Shown here: piece after piece, positions 14,114 to 22,075 of the stretch
How the letters are laid out: each line of letters opens with the position of its first letter
How positions within the stretch are numbered: position 1 is the first letter of the stretch
NCBI GenBank assembly: GCA_943325515.2
Contig: CALPPS020000014.1
Span: 1 to 36,523, forward strand
DNA: 36,523 nt
Source: Flavobacterium psychrophilum
GTDB lineage: Bacteria; Bacteroidota; Bacteroidia; Flavobacteriales; Flavobacteriaceae
Direction: 5' to 3'
Notes under the pieces: model-generated
The model's database searches: none
The model's input: only the letters and a program-made list of their open reading frames with translations
Told to the model about the DNA's origin: nothing
Position numbers and translations under genes: made by a program

Positions 14114-15871
14114 TTAATTTAATTCTTTTTCCGAAAGTTGTTTCAAGTACAATTCAGCATAATAACCTTCTTGGTTTACTAATTGATTATGAGAACCTTC
14201 TTGAATAATTTGTCCTTCGTCTATGATGATGATTTTATCAGCATTTTTAGCTGAGGAAACTCTATGACTTACAATTATAGTGGTTTTGTCTTTTGATATA
14301 TTAAGTAGATTATTCAGAATTTGCTCCTCGGTTTCAGTATCTACCGCCGAAAGGCAATCATCAAACAACAATATCTGAGGATTTTTAATAATCGCTCTAG
14401 CTATCGAAACTCGTTGCTTTTGTCCACCTGAAAGTGTGATACCTCTTTCTCCTAATATGGTTTCATATTGTTTATTGAAATGAATAATATTATCATGAAC
14501 TACAGCTTTCTTAGCTGCTTCATATACTTCATTATCAGTAGCATCTTCTTTTCCAAATTTGATGTTATTTTTAATAGTGTCAGAGAAGAGAAAAGCATCT
14601 TGTGGCACTATTCCAATGCTGTTTCGTAAATCATTTAAATTTACTTCGTCTATACTTTTACCATCAATGGTGATGCTTCCTTCTTTGATGTCATACAATC
14701 TTGTTATTAAAGATAATATACTCGATTTACCTGCACCTGTTTTTCCAAGAATGGCTAATGTCTCTCCTTTTTTTACTTTAAAAGATATATTTTGTAGAGC
14801 AGTTATTTCAGTGTCATCATAGGTAAAAGTTACATTTTTGAATTCAATTTCTCCTGTTATATTACTATTTTCAGTTGCTTTATTTTTGATTTCGGGTTCT
14901 ATTTTCAAAAATTCATTGATACGTTTTTGCGATGCTTCTGCTTCTTGAACTAATGATGAGACCCAACCAATTGATGCCACCGGCCAAGTAAGCATGTTTA
15001 CATATAAGATAAATTCAGCAATAGTTCCAATGCTCTTTATAGTACCATTTATATACATCATACCGCCAAAATAGATTACTATCAAATTGCTTACCCCTAT
15101 TAAGGCAATCATGAGTGGTCCAAACAAAGATTGTACTCCAGCCAAACTCATACTCTTGGTTTTGCTTTCTTTGGCTAAATTCTCTAAATTATTCTGATAT
15201 TGTTCTTCCATTGCATAGGCTTTTACCACGCGTATTCCAGAGAATATTTCTTGTGTAAAACTGGAAACTTTTGATAAATATTGTTGAAACGTCGTACTGC
15301 GTTTATTGATTTCTGTACTTAATTTAAAAATGATATAGGATAAAATCGGCAGAGGGAGTAGCGTGTATAATGTTAATCTGGGCGAAACATTATACATATA
15401 AATAATAACTACTGTAAATCGGATAAAAGTATTAATGGTATACATTACTGCTGGACCAACATACATTCTTACTTTACCAACATCTTCGCTGATACGGTTC
15501 ATTAAGTCGCCAGTTCTATTGCGTTTATAAAAATTTTGATCTAATACTTCATAATGTTTGAATACTTCATTTTTTAAATCAAACTCTACATGGCGCGACA
15601 TTACAATTAAGGTTTGTCTCATCAAGAAAGTTAAAATTCCAGCAATCAAAGTTGTGCCAACTATCCAAAAGATGTTTTGAATTAATTCGGTTTTAATCAT
15701 TTCACTACTCAAGTTATTTTTATGAAAATCTTCAATAGCCTTGAATGATTTACTGACTAACTTAGGTGTAAAAAGGGAAAATATTTGCGCAACAATAGTG
15801 ATAAAAATTCCCAACAAAAAATGGAATTTATATTTGACAAAATATTTGTTTAAATATTGAAGTTCTTTCAT
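14114..15871 (-). CDS. ABC transporter, fused permease/ATPase exporter half (MsbA-like)
   Basis: A 585-residue half-transporter expected to work as a dimer in the inner membrane. Six transmembrane helices span about residues 15-310, with the ATPase domain following: Walker A GKTGAGKS (376-383), Q-loop VPQD (422-425), signature LSGGQ (480-484), Walker B LLFDD (501-505) and switch H536. The residue after the Walker B aspartate is D505 where most exporters have the catalytic glutamate, as in the degenerate site of heterodimeric exporters, yet no partner gene lies beside it. Substrate unknown: lipid A, lipids or drugs are all possible. The gene is divergent from the dehydrogenase relic. Start: ATG 15871. 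Confidence 0.92.
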   Translation of the reverse strand: MKELQYLNKYFVKYKFHFLLGIFITIVAQIFSLFTPKLVSKSFKAIEDFHKNNLSSEMIKTELIQNIFWIVGTTLIAGILTFLMRQTLIVMSRHVEFDLKNEVFKHYEVLDQNFYKRNRTGDLMNRISEDVGKVRMYVGPAVMYTINTFIRFTVVIIYMYNVSPRLTLYTLLPLPILSYIIFKLSTEINKRSTTFQQYLSKVSSFTQEIFSGIRVVKAYAMEEQYQNNLENLAKESKTKSMSLAGVQSLFGPLMIALIGVSNLIVIYFGGMMYINGTIKSIGTIAEFILYVNMLTWPVASIGWVSSLVQEAEASQKRINEFLKIEPEIKNKATENSNITGEIEFKNVTFTYDDTEITALQNISFKVKKGETLAILGKTGAGKSSILSLITRLYDIKEGSITIDGKSIDEVNLNDLRNSIGIVPQDAFLFSDTIKNNIKFGKEDATDNEVYEAAKKAVVHDNIIHFNKQYETILGERGITLSGGQKQRVSIARAIIKNPQILLFDDCLSAVDTETEEQILNNLLNISKDKTTIIVSHRVSSAKNADKIIIIDEGQIIQEGSHNQLVNQEGYYAELYLKQLSEKELN

Positions 15872-15910
15872 GTTTATTTGGTAGAATTCGACTTTTTATC
15901 GCTAAATGTG

Positions 15911-15941
15911 TTGAAATTAATTTAATAATATTATATTTTTG
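15911..15941 (+). promoter_or_regulatory. promoter of the decayed dehydrogenase gene
   Basis: TTG at 15911-15913, a 20-base spacer and TATTTTTG at 15934-15941 form a full Bacteroidota promoter 40 bases before the relic start codon at 15981. It seems intact even though the gene is not. Confidence 0.6.
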
Positions 15942-15980
15942 AATTAACTTTTTAAAAAGTCTTAAAAAAAATACTTCGAT

Positions 15981-16315
15981 ATGACCTCTTAAATCTCCAC
16001 ACCAACTGATTTAAAAAAAAACGGATCCAGTTTTTGGCCAACTTTCTTTTGACAATCACGAACAAATTGTTTTTTGTAATGACAAAGATACAGGTTTAAA
16101 AGCAATTATAGGTATTCATAACACAGTTATGGGGTCAGCCTCTTGGTGGAACGAGAATGTGGAATTGTGCTAACGAATGGGAAGCTTTGACTGATGTTTT
16201 ACGACTTTCACATGGAATGAGGTATAAATCAGTTATTACAGGATTAAATCTAGCAGCTATGCAAATTGCTCAAATCAGAATTCCTCAAAGAAAAAAAGAA
16301 AACGCTAATAAATAA
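15981..16315 (+). pseudogene. relic of a leucine/Glu-Leu-Phe-Val dehydrogenase gene
   Basis: The ATG at 15981 opens MTS, then meets TAA at 15990. The same frame continues ISTPTDLKK to an A9 run (16013-16021), where one extra base shifts to [35 protein letters not shown]. One extra G in GGGG (16131-16134) shifts again to [25 protein letters not shown] and KSVITGLNL. These stretches match the N-terminal about 95 residues of leucine dehydrogenases (amino-acid oxidative deaminases of about 360-410 residues). After GLNL (near 16250) the expected glycine-rich catalytic part is missing. A 20-codon tail (ending KENANK, stop 16313-16315) could be the original C-terminus, implying a deletion of roughly 0.9 kb. 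With the promoter before it and a hairpin after it, this accounts for the 524-bp gap between the ABC exporter and nusB. Confidence 0.85.
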
Positions 16316-16336
16316 TAGCCAATTTTAAAATATTAC

Positions 16337-16371
16337 TATTTTTGCAACGCGAAAGAAATTCTTTCGCGTTG
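16337..16371 (+). promoter_or_regulatory. nusB promoter box with overlapping 27-bp palindrome
   Basis: TATTTTTG (16337-16344), a perfect -7 box, is followed at once by CAACGCGAAAGAA, one base, and its exact reverse complement (16345-16371). A T-rich stretch comes next (TTAATTTTTT). The palindrome spans the expected transcript start. It could be a terminator for the relic gene upstream, an operator, or a hairpin at the 5' end of nusB mRNA. Confidence 0.6.
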
Positions 16372-16395
16372 TTAATTTTTTAAAAGTTCTTATCC

Positions 16396-17334
16396 GTGTT
16401 AAACAGAAGACATATTCGAGTTAAGGTGATGCAATCTATTTATGCGATGCATCAAAAAAGTTCAGATGACTTAGAAAAGGAAGAAAAATTTCTACTTCAA
16501 AGTATTGATAACATTCAGGATTTGTATTTACTAATGTTGTCTACGTTAACAGAAATAAGAAAAAAAGAAATTGTTTTTCTTGAAGCTTCCAGCAGAAAGC
16601 ATTTGGCTACTGCTGAAGAAAAAAAACCTAACAAAAAATTTATTAACAATAGTGTTCTTCTGCAACTAGAAGACAACAATTCGTTGAATATAGCTTTAGA
16701 AAAAAGAAAAATTAACAATTGGTCTTTAAACGATGACTATATATTAATTTTACTTAATGAAGTTAAAAAAAGTACCTTATACGATGACTACATAAGTATT
16801 CCCACAAGCTCTTTTGAAGAAGATAAACAATTTGTAATTGATATGTTTTCGGAATTAATTGCCCCTAATGAAAAATTATACGAATATCTTGAAGACCATA
16901 AACTAACTTGGATTGATGACATTCCTTTAGTGAATACTCAAATTCAAAAGCAACTACAACAAGTTTCTGAAAAGTCTGAATTTAGGGTTTCTAAATTGTA
17001 TAAAGACGAGGAAGATAAAGAATTTGTGAGTTTGTTATTCAGAAAAACAGTCTTAAATGAAATTGAATTAGCTAAGAAATACATTGATAAAACTCCAAAT
17101 TGGGATGCAGACCGTATTGCCGAAATAGATACTATTATCTTAAAAATGGCTATTTGTGAGTTTTTAAAATTCCCGTCAATTCCTGTAAAAGTTACTATCA
17201 ACGAATATTTAGAGATTGCCAAAGAATATTCAACTCCGAAAAGTAGTATTTTTATCAATGGAATTTTGGATAATTTGGTAAAAGAGTTTACCGCTGAAGA
17301 TAAAATTAAAAAAACAGGTAGGGGTTTAATGTAA
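16396..17334 (+). CDS. nusB: transcription antitermination factor NusB (long Bacteroidota form)
   Basis: NusB with NusE (S10) helps RNA polymerase read through rRNA operons. The protein has 312 residues, over twice the 139 of E. coli. The NusB fold lies in the C-terminal part: NWDADRIAEIDTIILKMAICEFL (about 235-257), then VTINEYLEIAKEYS and SIFINGILDNLVKE. The N-terminal half begins MLNRRHIRVKVMQSIYAM, itself the standard NusB first helix, and has a long helical insertion between the two. The start is a GTG at 16396, chosen because it begins this conserved N-terminus. It leads a three-gene run with the DUF1573 lipoprotein and yajC. The palindrome just upstream may control it. Confidence 0.93.
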   Translation: MLNRRHIRVKVMQSIYAMHQKSSDDLEKEEKFLLQSIDNIQDLYLLMLSTLTEIRKKEIVFLEASSRKHLATAEEKKPNKKFINNSVLLQLEDNNSLNIALEKRKINNWSLNDDYILILLNEVKKSTLYDDYISIPTSSFEEDKQFVIDMFSELIAPNEKLYEYLEDHKLTWIDDIPLVNTQIQKQLQQVSEKSEFRVSKLYKDEEDKEFVSLLFRKTVLNEIELAKKYIDKTPNWDADRIAEIDTIILKMAICEFLKFPSIPVKVTINEYLEIAKEYSTPKSSIFINGILDNLVKEFTAEDKIKKTGRGLM

Positions 17335-17344
17335 AATAATAAAT

Positions 17345-17827
17345 ATGAACAAAAGATTAATTTTATTGTGGGTTACATCGCTATTTTTGATGATAACTTC
17401 ATGTAAAAAAGAAGAAGAAAAAACAAATGATATCCAATCAGATACCAATACTACTGTAACCGAGACCATTTCGAAATCAACTCCTCCGTCAGCCAATGGA
17501 AAATATCCTGAACTTTCTTTTGAAAAGCAGGAACATGATTTTGGAACGATCAAACAAGGCGATAAAGTGACTTATGAATTCAAATTTAAGAATACTGGGC
17601 AAGCTGATTTACTCATTTCAGATGCCAAAGGTTCTTGTGGTTGTACCGTGCCTGAGTATCCAAAAGATGCCTTAAAGCCTGGTGAATCTGGAGTAATTAA
17701 AGTATCGTTTAATTCAGCAGGAAAATCTGGTAAGCAAACAAAATCAGTTACGTTGTTTTGCAATATAAAAGAAGGAAAAAAAGTTTTACATATTAATTCT
17801 AACATCGAAGTTCCTGAAAAGGACTAA
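17345..17827 (+). CDS. DUF1573 lipoprotein
   Basis: A 160-residue exported lipoprotein. The signal peptide ends in the lipobox MITSC (C20), followed by a KKEEEK stretch and a Ser/Thr-rich linker. The DUF1573 domain (about 55-158) shows the typical HDFGTIKQGDKVTYEFKF, NTGQADLLI, GSCGCTVPEYP and LKPGESGVIKVSF patterns of an immunoglobulin-like beta sandwich with a conserved CGC. The family is very common in Bacteroidota, and its function is unknown. It begins 10 bases after nusB and ends 13 before yajC, a conserved neighbourhood in flavobacteria. Confidence 0.92.
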   Translation: MNKRLILLWVTSLFLMITSCKKEEEKTNDIQSDTNTTVTETISKSTPPSANGKYPELSFEKQEHDFGTIKQGDKVTYEFKFKNTGQADLLISDAKGSCGCTVPEYPKDALKPGESGVIKVSFNSAGKSGKQTKSVTLFCNIKEGKKVLHINSNIEVPEKD

Positions 17828-17840
17828 ATTATTTATCATT

Positions 17841-18116
17841 ATGGGACAAATAAATCAATTTTTACCGTTTTTATTAATGTTTGTGGTTGTCTATTTCTTT
17901 ATGATTAGACCACAACAAAAGAAGATTAAACAAGAAAAAGAATTTGAATCTGCTTTAAAAGTAGGTGACAAGATTATCACCAAAAGTGGTTTTCATGGCA
18001 AAATCGCTGAGTTAACTGAAACTTCAGCTGTCATTGAAACAATGTCAGGAAAACTTAAAATTGAGCGTTCGGCTATTTCATTAGAGTTGACAGTAGCTTT
18101 GAATAAGAAAGACTAA
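17841..18116 (+). CDS. yajC: preprotein translocase subunit YajC
   Basis: YajC is the small single-span membrane partner of SecDF in protein export. The 91 residues have one transmembrane helix (about 5-22, FLPFLLMFVVVYFFMIRP), then the family motif RPQQKKIKQEKEFESALKVG, GDKIITKSGFHGKI and a short beta domain. Last gene of the nusB-DUF1573-yajC run, followed directly by a terminator. Confidence 0.96.
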   Translation: MGQINQFLPFLLMFVVVYFFMIRPQQKKIKQEKEFESALKVGDKIITKSGFHGKIAELTETSAVIETMSGKLKIERSAISLELTVALNKKD

Positions 18117-18134
18117 TTTTTCTAAATTAAAACA

Positions 18135-18176
18135 AACTCCAAATTCCAACTAAATAATTGGGATTTGGAGTTTTTT
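18135..18176 (+). terminator. terminator after yajC
   Basis: AACTCCAAATTCCAA (18135-18149) and TTGGGATTTGGAGTT (18158-18172) pair with one mismatch over 15 positions around an 8-base loop, followed by a T-run to 18176. It may also serve peptidase T coming from the other side. Confidence 0.85.
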
Positions 18177-18195
18177 AAAAAGTCTTAAAGCTTTT

Positions 18196-19470
18196 TTATT
18201 TTTTCTTTTTAACTTTAGTTATTTTAGTAAAATCAGTAGCAGCTGTTAATTCTGCAATTTTTATAATAACTTCCACTGCTTTTTGCATGCTTTCAACAGG
18301 GACATATTCGTATTTTCCGTGAAAGTTATGACCGCCAGCAAATATATTAGGACACGGTAAACCCATATAAGATAAACGACAACCATCTGTTCCGCCACGA
18401 ATAGGTTTGATTAATGGTTTAATGCTAAGAGATTTCATTGCTTTTTCTGCTAAATCAACTATGAACATTACTGGAACTACTTTTTCTTTCATATTGTAAT
18501 ACTGATCTTTGATTTCCGTAATTACAATGTCTTCGCCAAATTGTTTTTTAAATTGCTTATTGAATTTTTTCGTGATGTTGTGAACAAATTCTTTTCTTTT
18601 GATGAATTTTTTCATGTCATGGTCACGAATGATAAGCTCTACTTTTGTTTCTTCTATGCTTCCAGTAATTCCTGTTACGTGAAAAAATCCTTCGTAATCT
18701 TTGGTCTCTTGTGGAGTTTCTCCTTTTGGCAATTCGTTGATAAAATCGTTAGCAATAAGCATGGAATTAATCATTTTTCCTTTGGCATAACCTGGATGTA
18801 CTGATTTTCCTTTGAACGTAATTTTCACGCCAGCGGCATTGAAGTTTTCATATTCTAACTCACCAATTTGACTGCCGTCCATCGTATAAGCCCAGTCAGC
18901 GCCAAATTTTTCTACATCAAATAAATCGGCGCCTCGACCAATCTCTTCATCGGGTGTAAAGCAAACTCTGATTTTTCCGTGTTTGATTTCTTGATTTTGA
19001 ATTAAAAATTCCATAGCTGTCATGATTTCGGTAATACCCGCTTTGTCATCGGCACCAAGAAGTGTCAAACCGTTTGTGGTGATTAAGGTTTGTCCTTTAT
19101 ATTGCAATAAATCTTTGAAATAATTAGGAGATAAAATGATATTTTGTTTCTTATTTAAAACAATATCACCGCCATCATAATTAACTATCACTTGTGGTTT
19201 TACATCTTTGCCAGTAAAATCAGGTGTAGTATCAAAGTGAGATACAAATCCGATTGTTGGCACATGATGGGCTACATTAGAGGGCAAGGTTGCCATCACA
19301 TAACCATATTGGTCAATTGTTACTTCACTCATTCCGATAGACTTGAGTTCTTCAACTAATTTATGGGCTAAATCAAATTGTTTTTTAGTACTTGGAGTGG
19401 TATCTGAATTTGGGTCTGATTCTGTATCGATAGTGACATAGCTTATGAATCTGTCAATAATATGTTGCAT
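18196..19470 (-). CDS. pepT: peptidase T (tripeptide aminopeptidase)
   Basis: Cytoplasmic M20-family zinc peptidase that removes the N-terminal residue of tripeptides. The 424 residues hold all di-zinc ligands in their usual motifs: SHFDT (H78, D80), GADDKAG (bridging D141), PDEEIGRG (catalytic E175, E176), MDGS (D198) and the C-terminal AGGHNFHG. The lid/dimerisation domain lies between about 210 and 330. Start: ATG 19470, 15 bases after the E1 stop on the same strand, so it is probably the second gene of a unit. Confidence 0.96.
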   Translation of the reverse strand: MQHIIDRFISYVTIDTESDPNSDTTPSTKKQFDLAHKLVEELKSIGMSEVTIDQYGYVMATLPSNVAHHVPTIGFVSHFDTTPDFTGKDVKPQVIVNYDGGDIVLNKKQNIILSPNYFKDLLQYKGQTLITTNGLTLLGADDKAGITEIMTAMEFLIQNQEIKHGKIRVCFTPDEEIGRGADLFDVEKFGADWAYTMDGSQIGELEYENFNAAGVKITFKGKSVHPGYAKGKMINSMLIANDFINELPKGETPQETKDYEGFFHVTGITGSIEETKVELIIRDHDMKKFIKRKEFVHNITKKFNKQFKKQFGEDIVITEIKDQYYNMKEKVVPVMFIVDLAEKAMKSLSIKPLIKPIRGGTDGCRLSYMGLPCPNIFAGGHNFHGKYEYVPVESMQKAVEVIIKIAELTAATDFTKITKVKKKK

Positions 19471-19485
19471 GGAGTTTTTTTAGTA

Positions 19486-21891
19486 TTAATATAAACTTGG
19501 ATATTTATCTGGTTTTGCTTCGTGCATAATGGCATATACTTTTTCAAAAATATCTTCGGCGGAAGGTTTTGAAAAATAATCACCATCTGTTCCATAAGCT
19601 GGTCTGTGTGCTCTAGAAGCTAAGGTTTGTGGTTGGCTATCTAAATATTGATAACCGTTTTGTTCGTCTATAATTTGTTGTAATAAGTAAGCACTTGCCC
19701 CACCAGGAACATCTTCATCAACTATTAGTAAACGATTAGTTTTCATGATGCTTTTTACACAGTCTTGATTGATGTCAAAGGGTAATAACGATTGAGCATC
19801 TATAATTTCGCAGTCGATACCAACTTCCTGTAATTCTGTGGCAACTTGTGCTACAATTCTAAGTGTTGAGCCATAGGAAACAATGGTGATATCTGTTCCT
19901 TGTTTGATAGTTTCTACTCTGCCAATTGGAGTTTTAAATTCACCCAAGTTATTAGGCATTTTTTCTTTTAATCGATAGCCATTTAAACATTCAATTACTA
20001 AAGCGGGTTCATCTGATTCTAATAAAGTATTATAAAAACCAGCAGCTTTAGTCATGTTTCTCGGTACTAAAACATGGATTCCGCGAACGGCATTAATAAT
20101 CATTCCCATAGGTGAACCGGAATGCCAAATTCCTTCCAGTCTGTGTCCACGAGTTCTTATGATTAAAGGAGCTTTTTGTCTTCCTAGGGTTCTATATTGA
20201 AGTGTGGCTAGGTCATCACTCATGATTTGTATAGCGTATAACAAATAATCTAAATATTGAATTTCGGCTATAGGGCGCAGACCTCTCATGGCCATTCCTA
20301 TGCCTTGACCAATTATCGTAGCTTCACGAATGCCAGCATCTGCCACGCGAAGATCTCCATATTTTTCTTGCATGTCTTCTAATCCTTGGTTGACATCGCC
20401 AATGTTTCCTGCATCTTCCCCAAAAATTAAGGCTTCGGGATATTTATTGAAAATAGCATCAAAGTTATCGCGCAAAACCAAACGAGCATCTACTTCTTCT
20501 GCAGTTTCATTATAGCTTGGTGCTACTTCTTTTGATTCTAAAACACTCTTACTTGATTGTGAAAACAGGTGTGAACTAAATTTAGGTTGGATTTTTTCTG
20601 AATAAGATTTTATCCAAGTAGCTAATAGGTGTTTACCATTTTCATTAATAACTAAACGCAATGCTTTGCGAGCAGTAATTAAAATTTCTTTGCGAATAGG
20701 TTCTTTGATAGCCGCTAAATCAGCCGCGATTTTTTCTATAAATACTTTATTATTACTTAAATATGCTATAGAATTTAAAACAGCAACTAATTCGTTTTGC
20801 TCTTCTTTCATAGGTGCAACAAAGGCAGTCCATGCAGCTTTTTTTCCCTCGAGGACTTCTTTTTTTGAGTCACTGTCTATGCTATCTAATTCTTCTGTAG
20901 AAGCTATATTATTTTCTAGAAGCCAAGAACGCATTTGTAACAAGCAGTCAAATTCTCTTTCCCAAGCCAATCTTTCTTCATTTTTATAGCGTTCATGGGA
21001 ACCCGAAGTTGAATGGCCCTGCGGTTGAGTAAGTTCAGTAACGTGAATTATTATAGGAATATGTTGTTCGCGTGCAATTTCAGAAGCTTTTTCGTATGTG
21101 TCTACTAATGATGGATAATCCCAACCTTTTACAGTCATGATTTCATAGCCGTTAGTGCCTTGTTCGCGTTGGAATCCTTTTAGGACTTCTGAAATATTTT
21201 CTTTGGTTGTTTGATGACGCGCATGAACAGAGATACCATATTCGTCATCCCAAACACTCAATACCATGGGTACTTGTAATACGCCAGCCGCATTGATGGT
21301 TTCAAAAAACAAGCCTTCTGAAGTAGAAGCATTTCCTATAGTTCCCCAGGCTACTTCATTTCCTTGATTTGAAAAATTAGTAAAATCTTCCAAACCACCT
21401 ACGTTTCTGTATATTTTTGAGGCTTGAGCTAATCCTAACAAACGGGGCATTTGTCCAGCTGTAGGAGAAATATCAGCACTTGAATTTTTTTGTTTTGTTA
21501 AGTTATTCCAATTGCCATCTTCGTCAAGCGAATGTGTCGCAAAGTGACCACCCATTTGACGTCCAGCACTCATCGGATCATGGGCTAGATCTGTGTGGCC
21601 ATAAAGACCAGCGAAAAATTGTTGGATTGATAATTGGTCATTTGCCATCATGAAAGTTTGATCTCGATAATACCCTGATCGAAAATCACCAATTCGAAAA
21701 GCTTTGGCCAAGGCTAATTGTGGTACTTCTTTTCCGTCGCCAAAAATCCCGAATTTGGCTTTTCCTGTCAGCACTTCTTTTCTTCCTAATAAACTACATT
21801 CTCTGCTTATTTTGGCAATTTTATAATCGTTTAAAACTTCGGATTTAAAATCTTCAAACGTAATTTCGGATTTGGTTTGTGTTTCAGTCAT
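19486..21891 (-). CDS. 2-oxoacid dehydrogenase E1, alpha and beta subunits fused
   Basis: Thiamine-diphosphate enzyme that decarboxylates a 2-oxoacid, probably a branched-chain one, and passes the acyl group to E2 lipoamide. 801 residues: E1-alpha about 20-390 (YYRDQTF, AGRQMGGHF, TPP motif around GNASTSEG 186-193 to WDDEYGIS 214-221, HARHQTT) and E1-beta about 470-801 (FGEDAGNIGDVNQG, EIQYLDYLLYAIQIMSDDLA, GSPMG, VDEDVPGGASAYL). In the TPP motif the metal-binding Asp of GDG is N187 and the usual NN is D215-D216, a reciprocal exchange. Neither E2 nor E3 is nearby. Start: ATG 21891. A -7 box sits about 24 bases upstream. Confidence 0.94.
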   Translation of the reverse strand: MTETQTKSEITFEDFKSEVLNDYKIAKISRECSLLGRKEVLTGKAKFGIFGDGKEVPQLALAKAFRIGDFRSGYYRDQTFMMANDQLSIQQFFAGLYGHTDLAHDPMSAGRQMGGHFATHSLDEDGNWNNLTKQKNSSADISPTAGQMPRLLGLAQASKIYRNVGGLEDFTNFSNQGNEVAWGTIGNASTSEGLFFETINAAGVLQVPMVLSVWDDEYGISVHARHQTTKENISEVLKGFQREQGTNGYEIMTVKGWDYPSLVDTYEKASEIAREQHIPIIIHVTELTQPQGHSTSGSHERYKNEERLAWEREFDCLLQMRSWLLENNIASTEELDSIDSDSKKEVLEGKKAAWTAFVAPMKEEQNELVAVLNSIAYLSNNKVFIEKIAADLAAIKEPIRKEILITARKALRLVINENGKHLLATWIKSYSEKIQPKFSSHLFSQSSKSVLESKEVAPSYNETAEEVDARLVLRDNFDAIFNKYPEALIFGEDAGNIGDVNQGLEDMQEKYGDLRVADAGIREATIIGQGIGMAMRGLRPIAEIQYLDYLLYAIQIMSDDLATLQYRTLGRQKAPLIIRTRGHRLEGIWHSGSPMGMIINAVRGIHVLVPRNMTKAAGFYNTLLESDEPALVIECLNGYRLKEKMPNNLGEFKTPIGRVETIKQGTDITIVSYGSTLRIVAQVATELQEVGIDCEIIDAQSLLPFDINQDCVKSIMKTNRLLIVDEDVPGGASAYLLQQIIDEQNGYQYLDSQPQTLASRAHRPAYGTDGDYFSKPSAEDIFEKVYAIMHEAKPDKYPSLY

Positions 21892-21914
21892 ATTGGAAAT
21901 GGTTCTTAAAATAA

Positions 21915-21922
21915 CAAATTTA
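21915..21922 (-). promoter_or_regulatory. -7 box candidate for the E1-pepT unit
   Basis: The minus strand reads TAAATTTG, a perfect TAnnTTTG, 24 bases before the E1 start. At the -33 distance there is TTAC rather than TTG. Confidence 0.4.
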
Positions 21923-22075
21923 AATAAAAAGAAGTAACTATTTATATTATGAACTAAAAATAAAATTTGATTATCGCTAATTAATATGCTGTAAATATAG
22001 TTTTGGATGAAAGATGTTTAAAAAAAACTATTTATTTCAACGAAATATTCAAAATAACCATTACTTAAAGATAGA

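Noticed and set aside
15872..16395. tRNA or small RNA gene in the largest spacer
   Set aside because: No cloverleaf was found; the content is explained by the promoter, dehydrogenase relic and palindrome.
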